NCBI GenBank assembly: GCA_036785705.1
Contig: JAWUZG010000970.1
Span: 186,001 to 250,000 of the forward strand
Length of the DNA stretch: 64,000 nucleotides
Direction: 5' to 3'
DNA from: Acanthornis magna
Taxonomy: Eukaryota > Chordata > Aves > Passeriformes > Acanthizidae
Position numbers and translations under genes: made by a program. How positions within the stretch are numbered: the stretch's first letter is position 1; every line of letters starts with the position of its first letter. Below are positions 1-8,880 of this stretch, one piece after another. Below the pieces are notes generated by a model. That model was not told where the DNA came from and did no database searches. It saw only the letters and a list, made by a program, of their open reading frames with translations.

Positions 1-14
1 AACAGAAGAGGCTA

Positions 15-36
15 CGTGGAGAATACATTCTCCACG
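15..36. other. 22-bp dyad (inverted repeat) of the monomer
   Basis: The arms CGTGGAGAAT and ATTCTCCACG are exact reverse complements separated by AC, giving a nearly perfect 22-base palindrome. It recurs at unit position 15-36 in almost every monomer. A minority lose one outer pair: ATGTGG instead of ACGTGG, for example at units 5800, 8494, 10806, 13889, 16589, 19668, 25432 and 30042; ACATGG at units 36564 and 43077; CCATGC at units 32339, 33493 and 35031. Unit 11959 has an extra G in the left arm. A dyad of this length suits a dimeric DNA-binding protein or a cruciform. No protein is identified here. Confidence 0.9.
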
Positions 37-100
37 CACGCTACCTTCTCCGGGCGCTGCATCTGCACGAGTTTTGTAAGACTAAAGCTGGGGCAAAGTG

Positions 101-133
101 TTTCTCTCTCTCTCTCTCACTCCCTCTCTCTCT
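101..133 (+). repeat. Polypyrimidine (CT)n tract inside each monomer
   Basis: This is a run of C and T of about 33 bases with one purine interruption (CTCACTCCC in monomer 1, CTCGCTCCC in many others). It is a microsatellite nested in the satellite and explains most length classes. The 391 class gains two CT steps. The 385 class loses one. The 379 class lacks the second CT run (CCCTCTGCAC). The 378 class has a short first run followed by CACATTGG. Interruption A predominates in zone A and G in zones B and C. The opposite strand is a (GA)n tract, which can in principle form triplex (H-DNA) structures under supercoiling. Confidence 0.95.
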
Positions 134-203
134 GCACGTCGTCCCCGTGTGCCGGTGCTGCCAGAACATCGTAGCAGCGACAAACATCCTTTGGAGATGA
201 GCC

Positions 204-210
204 TGCATGC
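204..210. other. TGCATGC motif in the monomer
   Basis: TGCATGC, containing palindromic GCATGC, recurs at unit position 204-210 in essentially every copy. Monomers with the CACGCATGCTACC variant (units 388, 3101, 6187, 8881, 11193 and 14276) have a second GCATGC at unit position 36-41, for example at 423-428. The heptamer resembles a motif known from apicomplexan promoters and ApiAP2 binding, but a short motif inside a satellite is not evidence of regulation. Confidence 0.75.
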
Positions 211-291
211 TGCTATGCCTGCCGGTGCAGTTTGGATGTGAAATGCAGGGTGCACAGCAGCTCCGCGTTCTCCGGCACCTCGCTTCGGCTT

Positions 292-323
292 CTAGCCGCC
301 TAAGACGCACCTTCGCCGGCTAG
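292..323. other. Inverted repeat CTAGCCG...CGGCTAG
   Basis: CTAGCCG at 292-298 is the reverse complement of CGGCTAG at 317-323, with an 18-base spacer, so a 7-bp stem is possible. It is kept in most monomers. It is broken where the right arm reads CGACTAG (for example units 17352, 20431, 21964, 25810, 27343, 37721 and 56121) or CGGTTAG (units 21201, 26580, 30042 and 30805). The stem is weaker and less conserved than the 22-base dyad, and no function is assigned. Confidence 0.6.
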
Positions 324-333
324 GCGCTCTTAG

Positions 334-348
334 CTCGCAAAGCGCGAG
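334..348. other. Small hairpin CTCGC-AAAGC-GCGAG
   Basis: A 5-bp perfect stem with a 5-base loop lies near the right end of the unit. Some monomer types carry GCGCCAG or GGGCCAG, or GATCGC in the left arm, so the stem is not strictly maintained. These changes are useful type markers: the GATCGC with GCGCCAG combination marks the 3' ends of units 38100, 44613, 50746, 56500 and 58417. Confidence 0.55.
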
Positions 349-3100
349 AAAGAAGCGCACGGCTCTCTGCGGTCCGGCACAGATGCGAACAGAAGAGGCT
401 ACGTGGAGAATACATTCTCCACGCATGCTACCTTCTCCGGGTGCTGCATCTGCACGAGTTTTGTAAGACTAAAGCTGGGGCAAAGTGTTTCTCTCTCTCT
501 CTCTCTCTCACTCCCTCTCTCTCTGCACATCGTCCCCGTGTGCCGGTGCTGCCAGAACATCGTAGCACCGAGAAACATCCTTTGGAGATGAGCCTGCATG
601 CTGCTATGCCTGCCGGTGCAGTTTGGATGTGAAATGCAGGCTGCACAGCAGCTCCGCGTTCTCCGGCACCTCGCTTCGGCTTCTAGCCGCCTAAGACGCA
701 CCTTCGCCGGCTAGGCGCTCTTAGCTCGCAAAGCGCGAGAAAGAAGCGCACGGCTCTCTGCGGTCCGGCACAGATGCGAACAGAAGAGGCTACGTGGAGA
801 ATACATTCTCCACGCACTCTACCTTCTCCGGGAGCTGCAACTGCACGAGTTTTGTAAGACTAAAGCTGGGGCAAAGTGTTTCTCTCTCTCTCTCTCACTC
901 CCTCTCTCTCTGCACGTCGTCCCCGTGTGCCGGTGCTGCCAGAACATCGTAGCAGCGACAAACATCCTTTGGAGATGAGCCTGCATGCTGCTATGCCTGC
1001 CGGTGCAGTTTGGATGTGAAATGCAGGGTGCACAGCAGCTCCGCGTTCTCCGGCACCTCGCTTCGGCTTCTAGCCGCCTAAGACGCACCTTCGCCGGCTA
1101 GGCGCTCTTAGCTCGCAAAGCGCGAGAAAGAAGCGCACGGCTCTCTGCGGTCCGGCACAGATGCGAACAGAAGAGGCTACGTGGAGAATACATTCTCCAC
1201 GCACGCTACCTTCTCCGGGCGCTGCAGCTGCACGAGTTTTGTAAGACTAAAGCTGGGGCAAAGTGTTTCTCTCTCTCTCTCTCACTCCCTCTCTCTCTGC
1301 ACATCGTCCCCGTGTGCCGGTGCTGCCAGAACATCGTAGCAGCGACAAACATCCTTTGGAGATGAGCCTGCATGCTGCTATGCCTGCCGGTGCAGTTTGG
1401 ATGTGAAATGCAGGGTGCACAGCAGCTCCGCGTTCTCCGGCACCTCACTTCGGCTTCTAGCCGCCTAAGACGCACCTTCGCCGGCTAGGCGCTCTTAGCT
1501 CGCAAAGCGCGAGAAAGAAGCGCACGGCTCTCTGCGGTCCGGCACAGATGCGAACAGAAGAGGCTACGTGGAGAATACATTCTCCACGCACGCTACCTTC
1601 TCCGGGCGCTGCATCTGCACGAGTTTTGTAAGACTAAAGCTGGGGCAAAGTGTTTCTCTCTCTCTCTCTCACTCCCTCTCTCTCTGCACGTCGTCCCCGT
1701 GTGCCGGTGCTGCCAGAACATCGTAGCAGCGACAAACATCCTTTGGAGATGAGCCTGCATGCTGCTATGCCTGCCGGTGCAGTTTGGATGTGAAATGCAG
1801 GGTGCACAGCAGCTCCGCGTTCTCCGGCACCTCGCTTCGGCTTCTAGCCGCCTAAGACGCACCTTCGCCGGCTAGGCGCTCTTAGCTCGCAAAGCGCGAG
1901 AAAGAAGCGCACGGCTCTCTGCGGTCCGGCACAGATGCGAACAGAAGAGGCTACGTGGAGAATACATTCTCCACGCACTCTACCTTCTCCGGGAGCTGCA
2001 ACTGCACGAGTTTTGTAAGACTAAAGCTGGGGCAAAGTGTTTCTCTCTCTCTCTCTCACTCCCTCTCTCTCTGCACGTCGTCCCCGTGTGCCGGTGCTGC
2101 CAGAACATCGTAGCAGCGACAAACATCCTTTGGAGATGAGCCTGCATGCTGCTATGCCTGCCGGTGCAGTTTGGATGTGAAATGCAGGGTGCACAGCAGC
2201 TCCGCGTTCTCCGGCACCTCGCTTCGGCTTCTAGCCGCCTAAGACGCACCTTCGCCGGCTAGGCGCTCTTAGCTCGCAAAGCGCGAGAAAGAAGCGCACG
2301 GCTCTCTGCGGTCCGGCACAGATGCGAACAGAAGAGGCTACGTGGAGAATACATTCTCCACGCACACTACCTTCTCCGGGCGCTGCAGCTGCACGAGTTT
2401 TGTAAGACTAAAGCTGGAGCAAAGTGTTTCTCTCTCTCTCTCTCACTCCCTCTCTCTCTGCACGTCGTCCCCGTGTGCCGGTGCTGCCAGAACATCGTAG
2501 CAGCGACAAACATCCTTTGGAGATGAGCCTGCATGCTGCTATGCGTGCCGGTGCAGTTTGGATGTGAAATGCAGGGTGCACAGCAGCTCCGCGTTCTCCG
2601 GCACCTCGCTTCGGCTTCTAGCCGCCTAAGACGCACCTTCGCCGGCTAGGCGCTCTTAGCTCGCAAAGCGCGAGAAAGAAGCGCACGGCTCTCTGCGGTC
2701 CGGCACAGATGCGAACAGAAGAGGCTACGTGGAGAATACATTCTCCACGCACGCTACCTTCTCCGGGCGCTGCATCTGCACGAGTTTTGTAAGACTAAAG
2801 CTGGGGCAAAGTGTTTCTCTCTCTCTCTCTCACTCCCTCTCTCTCTGCACGTCGTCCCCGTGTGCCGGTGCTGCCAGAACATCGTAGCAGCGACAAACAT
2901 CCTTTGGAGATGAGCCTGCATGCTGCTATGCCTGCCGGTGCAGTTTGGATGTGAAATGCAGGGTGCACAGCAGCTCCGCGTTCTCCGGCACCTCGCTTCG
3001 GCTTCTAGCCGCCTAAGACGCACCTTCGCCGGCTAGGCGCTCTTAGCTCGCAAAGCGCGAGAAAGAAGCGCACGGCTCTCTGCGGTCCGGCACAGATGCG

Positions 3101-6100
3101 AACAGAAGAGGCTACGTGGAGAATACATTCTCCACGCATGCTACCTTCTCCGGGTGCTGCATCTGCACGAGTTTTGTAAGACTAAAGCTGGGGCAAAGTG
3201 TTTCTCTCTCTCTCTCTCTCTCACTCCCTCTCTCTCTGCACATCGTCCCCGTGTGCCGGTGCTGCCAGAACATCGTAGCACCGAGAAACATCCTTTGGAG
3301 ATGAGCCTGCATGCTGCTATGCCTGCCGGTGCAGTTTGGATGTGAAATGCAGGGTGCACAGCAGCTCCGCGTTCTCCGGCACCTCGCTTCGGCTTCTAGC
3401 CGCCTAAGACGCACCTTCGCCGGCTAGGCGCTCTTAGCTCGCAAAGCGCGAGAAAGAAGCGCACGGCTCTCTGCGGTCCGGCACAGATGCGAACAGAAGA
3501 GGCTACGTGGAGAATACATTCTCCACGCACTCTACCTTCTCCGGGAGCTGCAACTGCACGAGTTTTGTAAGACTAAAGCTGGGGCAAAGTGTTTCTCTCT
3601 CTCTCTCGCTCCCTCTGCACATCGTCCCCGTGTGCCGGTGCTGCCAGAACATCGTAGCAGCGACAAACATCCTTTGGAGATGAGCCTGCATGCTGCTATG
3701 CGTGCCGGTGCAGTTTGGATGTGAAATGCAGGGTGCACAGCAGCTCCGCGTTCTCCGGCACCTCACTTCGGCTTCTAGCCGCCTAAGACGCACCTTCGCC
3801 GGCTAGGCGCTCTTAGCTCGCAAAGCGCGAGAAAGAAGCGCACGGCTCTCTGCGGTCCGGCACAGATGCGAACAGAAGAGGCTACGTGGAGAATACATTC
3901 TCCACGCACGCTACCTTCTCCGGGCGCTGCATCTGCACGAGTTTTGTAAGACTAAAGCTGGGGCAAGGTGTTTCTCTCTCTCTCTCTCACTCCCTCTCTC
4001 TCTGCACATCGTTCCCGTGTGCCGGTGCTGCCAGAACATCGTAGCAGCGACAAACATCCTTTGGAGATGAGCCTGCATGCTGCTATGCGTGCCGGTGCAG
4101 TTTGGATGTGAAATGCAGGGTGCACAGCAGCTCCGCGTTCTCCGGCACCTCGCTTCGGCTTCTAGCCGCCTAAGACGCACCTTCGCCGGCTAGGCGCTCT
4201 TAGCTCGCAAAGCGCGAGAAAGAAGCGCACGGCTCTCTGCGGTCCGGCACAGATGCGAACAGAAGAGGCTACGTGGAGAATACATTCTCCACGCACGCTA
4301 CCTTCTCCGGGCGCTGCAGCTGCACGAGTTTTGTAAGACTAAAGCTGGGGCAAAGTGTTTCTCTCTCTCTCTCGCTCCCTCTCTCTCTGCACGTCGTCCC
4401 CGTGTGCCGGTGCTGCCAGAACATCGTAGCAGCGACAAACATCCTTTGGAGATGAGCCTGCATGCTGCTATGCCTGCCGGTGCAGTTTGGATGTGAAATG
4501 CAGGGTGCACAGCAGCTCCGCGTTCTCTGGCACCTCGCTTCGGCTTCTAGCCGCCTAAGACGCACCTTCGCCGGCTAGGCGCTCTTAGCTCGCAAAGCGC
4601 GAGAAAGAAGCGCACGGCTCTCTGCGGTCCGGCACAGATGCGAACAGAAGAGGCTACGTGGAGAATACATTCTCCACGCACGCTACCTTCTCCGGGCGCT
4701 GCAGCTGCACGAGTTTTGTAAGACTAAAGCTGGGGCAAAGTGTTTCTCTCTCTCTCTCGCTCCCTCTCTCTCTGCACATTGTCCCCGTGTGCCGGTGCTG
4801 CCAGAACATCGTAGCAGCGACAAACATCCTTTGGAGATGAGCCTGCATGCTGCTATGCGTGCCGGTGCAGTTTGGATGTGAAATGCAGGGTGCACAGCAG
4901 CTCCGCGTTCTCCGGCACCTCACTTCGGCTTCTAGCCGCCTAAGACGCACCTTCGCCGGCTAGGCGCTCTTAGCTCGCAAAGCGCGAGAAAGAAGCGCAC
5001 GGCTCTCTGCGGTCCGGCACAGATGCGAACAGAAGAGGCTACGTGGAGAATACATTCTCCACGCACGCTACCTTCTCCGGGCGCTGCATCTGCACGAGTT
5101 TTGTAAGACTAAAGCTGGGGCAAGGTGTTTCTCTCTCTCTCTCTCACTCCCTCTCTCTCTGCACGTCGTCCCCGTGTGCCGGTGCTGCCAGAACATCGTA
5201 GCAGCGACAAACATCCTTTGGAGATGAGCCTGCATGCTGCTATGCCTGCCGGTGCAGTTTGGATGTGAAATGCAGGGTGCACAGCAGCTCCGCGTTCTCC
5301 GGCACCTCGCTTCGGCTTCTAGCCGCCTAAGACGCACCTTCGCCGGCTAGGCGCTCTTAGCTCGCAAAGCGCGAGAAAGAAGCCCACGGCTCTCTGCGGT
5401 CCGGCACAGATGCGAACAGAAGAGGCTACGTGGAGAATACATTCTCCACGCACGCTACCTTCTCCGGGCGCTGCAGCTGCACGAGTTTTGTAAGACGAAA
5501 GCTGGGGCAAAGTGTTTCTCTCTCTCTCTCGCTCCCTCTCTCTCTGCACATTGTCCCCGTGTGCCGGTGCTGCCAGAACATTTTAGCAGCGACAAACATC
5601 CTTTGGAGATGAGCCTGCATGCTGCTATGCCTGCCGGTGCAGTTTGGATGTGAAATGCAGGGTGCACAGCAGCTCCGCGTTCTCCGGCACCTCACTTCGG
5701 CTTCTAGCCGCCTAAGACGCACCTTCGCCGGCTAGGCGCTCTTAGCTCGCAAAGCGCGAGAAAGAAGCGCACGGCTCTCTGCGGTCCGGCACAGATGCGA
5801 ACAGAAGAGGCTATGTGGAGAATACATTCTCCACGCACGCTACCTTCTCCGGGCGCTGCATCTGCACGAGTTTTGTAAGACTAAAGCTGGGGCAAAGTGT
5901 TTCTCTCTCTCTCTCTCACTCCCTCTCTCTCTGCACGTCGTCCCCGTGTGCCGGTGCTGCCAGAACATCGTAGCAGCGACAAACATCCTTTGGAGATGAG
6001 CCTGCATGCTGCTATGCCTGCCGGTGCAGTTTGGATGTGAAATGCAGGGTGCACAGCAGCTCCGCGTTCTCCGGCACCTCGCTTCGGCTTCTAGCCGCCT

Positions 6101-6186
6101 AAGACGCACCTTCGCCGGCTAGGCGCTCTTAGCTCGCAAAGCGCGAGAAAGAAGCGCACGGCTCTCTGCGGTCCGGCACAGATGCG
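3101..6186 (+). repeat. Zone A HOR copy 1, eight monomers
   Basis: Units start at 3101 (391), 3492 (379), 3871 (387), 4258 (385), 4643 (385), 5028 (387), 5415 (385) and 5800 (387). I label the order A-B-C-D-E-F-G-H. Markers are: A, long CT and GCATGCTACC; B, short CT with GGGAGCTGCAACTGC; C, GGGGCAAGGTG; D, CTGCAGCTGC with CACGTCGTCC; E, CACATTGTCC with GCGTGCC; F, AAGGTG with CACGTCGTCC; G, AAGACGAAAG with CATTTTAGC; H, CTATGTGG. Units 3871 to 5800 match units 11959 to 13889 at an exact offset of 8,089 bases. Confidence 0.85.
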
Positions 6187-6565
6187 AACAGAAGAGGCTA
6201 CGTGGAGAATACATTCTCCACGCATGCTACCTTCTCCGGGTGCTGCATCTGCACGAGTTTTGTAAGACTAAAGCTGGGGCAAAGTGTTTCTCTCTCTCTC
6301 TCGCTCCCTCTGCACATCGTCCCCGTGTGCCGGTGCTGCCAGAACATCGTAGCAGCGACAAACATCCTTTGGAGATGAGCCTGCATGCTGCTATGCGTGC
6401 CGGTGCAGTTTGGATGTGAAATGCAGGGTGCACAGCAGCTCCGCATTCTCCGGCACCTCACTTCGGCTTCTAGCCGCCTAAGACGCACCTTCGCCGGCTA
6501 GGCGCTCTTAGCTCGCAAAGCGCGAGAAAGAAGCGCACGGCTCTCTGCGGTCCGGCACAGATGCG
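6187..6565 (+). repeat. Hybrid monomer A/B
   Basis: The left part is A type (GCATGCTACC, GGGTGCTGCATCTGC). From the CT tract onward it is B type (CCCTCTGCAC, GCGTGCC, CCTCACTT). It occupies the place where A followed by B stands in copies 1, 3 and 5, so it is the product of a one-monomer deletion. The same hybrid opens copy 4 at 11193-11571. Confidence 0.85.
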
Positions 6566-7724
6566 AACAGAAGAGGCTACGTGGAGAATACATTCTCCAC
6601 GCACGCTACCTTCTCCGGGCGCTGCATCTGCACGAGTTTTGTAAGACTAAAGCTGGGGCAAGGTGTTTCTCTCTCTCTCTCTCACTCCCTCTCTCTCTGC
6701 ACATCGTTCCCGTGTGCCGGTGCTGCCAGAACATCGTAGCAGCGACAAACATCCTTTGGAGATGAGCCTGCATGCTGCTATGCCTGCCGGTGCAGTTTGG
6801 ATGTGAAATGCAGGGTGCACAGCAGCTCCGCATTCTCCGGCACCTCGCTTCGGCTTCTAGCCGCCTAAGACGCACCTTCGCCGGCTAGGCGCTCTTAGCT
6901 CGCAAAGCGCGAGAAAGAAGCGCACGGCTCTCTGCGGTCCGGCACAGATGCGAACAGAAGAGGCTACGTGGAGAATACATTCTCCACGCACGCTACCTTC
7001 TCCGGGCGCTGCATCTGCACGAGTTTTGTAAGACTAAAGCTGGGGCAAGGTGTTTCTCTCTCTCTCTCTCACTCCCTCTCTCTCTGCACATCGTTCCCGT
7101 GTGCCGGTGCTGCCAGAACATCGTAGCAGCGACAAACATCCTTTGGAGATGAGCCTGCATGCTGCTATGCGTGCCGGTGCAGTTTGGATGTGAAATGCAG
7201 GGTGCACAGCAGCTCCGCGTTCTCCGGCACCTCGCTTCGGCTTCTAGCCGCCTAAGACGCACCTTCGCCGGCTAGGCGCTCTTAGCTCGCAAAGCGCGAG
7301 AAAGAAGCGCACGGCTCTCTGCGGTCCGGCACAGATGCGAACAGAAGAGGCTACGTGGAGAATACATTCTCCACGCACGCTACCTTCTCCGGGCGCTGCA
7401 GCTGCACGAGTTTTGTAAGACTAAAGCTGGGGCAAAGTGTTTCTCTCTCTCTCTCACTCCCTCTCTCTCTGCACGTCGTCCCCGTGTGCCGGTGCTGCCA
7501 GAACATCGTAGCAGCGACAAACATCCTTTGGAGATGAGCCTGCATGCTGCTATGCCTGCCGGTGCAGTTTGGATGTGAAATGCAGGGTGCACAGCAGCTC
7601 CGCGTTCTCTGGCACCTCGCTTCGGCTTCTAGCCGCCTAAGACGCACCTTCGCCGGCTAGGCGCTCTTAGCTCGCAAAGCGCGAGAAAGAAGCGCACGGC
7701 TCTCTGCGGTCCGGCACAGATGCG

Positions 7725-8108
7725 AACAGAAGAGGCTACGTGGAGAATACATTCTCCACGCACGCTACCTTCTCCGGGCGCTGCAGCTGCACGAGTTTTG
7801 TAAGACTAAAGCTGGGCAAAGTGTTTCTCTCTCTCTCTCGCTCCCTCTCTCTCTGCACATTGTCCCCGTGTGCCGGTGCTGCCAGAACATCGTAGCAGCG
7901 ACAAACATCCTTTGGAGATGAGCCTGCATGCTGCTATGCGTGCCGGTGCAGTTTGGATGTGAAATGCAGGGTGCACAGCAGCTCCGCGTTCTCCGGCACC
8001 TCGCTTCGGCTTCTAGCCGCCTAAGACGCACCTTCGCCGGCTAGGCGCTCTTAGCTCGCAAAGCGCGAGAAAGAAGCGCACGGCTCTCTGCGGTCCGGCA
8101 CAGATGCG
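7725..8108 (+). repeat. Hybrid monomer E/F
   Basis: The left and middle parts are E type (CACATTGTCC, GCGTGCC); the right end has the F form CCTCGCTT. The next unit is G, so E and F have collapsed into one. It also lacks one G (GCTGGGCAAAG). Comparison with separate E and F at 12732 and 13117 shows the offset change of one monomer. Confidence 0.75.
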
Positions 8109-8880
8109 AACAGAAGAGGCTACGTGGAGAATACATTCTCCACGCACGCTACCTTCTCCGGGCGCTGCAGCTGCACGAGTTTTGTAAGACGAAAGCTGGG
8201 GCAAAGTGTTTCTCTCTCTCTCTCGCTCCCTCTCTCTCTGCACATTGTCCCCGTGTGCCGGTGCTGCCAGAACATTTTAGCAGCGACAAACATCCTTTGG
8301 AGATGAGCCTGCATGCTGCTATGCCTGCCGGTGCAGTTTGGATGTGAAATGCAGGGTGCACAGCAGCTCCGCGTTCTCCGGCACCTCACTTCGGCTTCTA
8401 GCCGCCTAAGACGCACCTTCGCCGGCTAGGCGCTCTTAGCTCGCAAAGCGCGAGAAAGAAGCGCACGGCTCTCTGCGGTCCGGCACAGATGCGAACAGAA
8501 GAGGCTATGTGGAGAATACATTCTCCACGCACGCTACCTTCTCCGGGCGCTGCATCTGCACGAGTTTTGTAAGACTAAAGCTGGGGCAAAGTGTTTCTCT
8601 CTCTCTCTCTCACTCCCTCTCTCTCTGCACGTCGTCCCCGTGTGCCGGTGCTGCCAGAACATCGTAGCAGCGACAAACATCCTTTGGAGATGAGCCTGCA
8701 TGCTGCTATGCCTGCCGGTGCAGTTTGGATGTGAAATGCAGGGTGCACAGCAGCTCCGCGTTCTCCGGCACCTCGCTTCGGCTTCTAGCCGCCTAAGACG
8801 CACCTTCGCCGGCTAGGCGCTCTTAGCTCGCAAAGCGCGAGAAAGAAGCGCACGGCTCTCTGCGGTCCGGCACAGATGCG

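Larger units (their letters stand above)
1..387 (+). repeat. Reference monomer 1 (387 bases)
   Basis: The window happens to start exactly where I set the unit boundary, so this copy serves as the ruler. The order of parts is: dyad at 15-36; variable segment with CTACCTTCTCCGGG and CTGCAnCTGCACGAG at about 40-70; GTAAG at 76-80; variable trinucleotide after AAAGCTGG (GGC, AGC or ATC in different types) at about 91-93; pyrimidine tract at 101-133; AG-free stretch to CCAG at 161-164; TGCATGC at 204-210; inverted repeats at 292-323 and 334-348; boundary region GGTCCGGCACAGATGCG at 371-387. GC is about 58%. CpG is not depleted (about 31 seen, about 32 expected from composition). For any later copy, add (unit start minus 1) to these positions and correct for CT-tract length. 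Confidence 0.95.
1..3100 (+). repeat. Zone A, leading block: monomers 1-8, mostly 387 bases
   Basis: Units start at 1, 388, 779, 1166, 1553, 1940, 2327 and 2714. All are 387 bases except 388 (391). Units 1, 1553 and 2714 are the same type (CATCTGCAC on the left, CACGTCGTCC after the CT tract). Units 779 and 1940 are the same as each other, with a CACTCTACC/GGGAGCTGCAACTGC left part and the 387 type right part, so they look like hybrids. Unit 388 is the long-CT type that also opens the later blocks. The mixture suggests small two- to three-monomer duplications at the end of the larger series. Confidence 0.85.
6187..8880 (+). repeat. Zone A HOR copy 2, seven monomers with two hybrids
   Basis: Units start at 6187, 6566, 6953, 7340, 7725, 8109 and 8494. 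The first is an A/B hybrid and 7725 is an E/F hybrid; the others are C, C-like, D, G and H. The last two units match units 5415 and 5800 at 2,694 bases. Units 6187-7340 match 11193-12347 at 5,006-5,007 bases. From 8109 on, the offset to copy 4 jumps to 5,395, which is one extra monomer. The jump coincides with hybrid 7725, so a one-monomer exchange explains it. Confidence 0.85.

Noticed and set aside
41..310. Minus-strand open frame of 86-100 codons repeated in nearly every monomer, rich in Arg, Cys and a Ser-Glu-Arg run
   Set aside because: It opens with GTG, not ATG, in these copies; the first in-frame ATG gives only about 55-65 residues. The Glu-Arg run is the translated GA microsatellite. 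The C-terminus changes frame with each CT length, and other frames on both strands are open as well. I see no promoter, domain or sign of selection on a reading frame.
292..348. Rho-independent terminator-like hairpins
   Set aside because: The stems are 5-7 bp and are not followed by a T run. The context is an apparent eukaryotic satellite, not a bacterial operon.
403..591. Plus-strand open frames of 60-78 codons beginning in the dyad (Glu-Asn-Thr-Phe...) or with GTGGACGG
   Set aside because: They start with GTG or TTG, encode the CT tract as Ser-Leu repeats, and exist only in some CT-length classes. The one ATG frame near the unit boundary (ATGCGAACAGAAGAGG) normally stops after about 27 codons and is open for longer only at 14662, where one base is missing.
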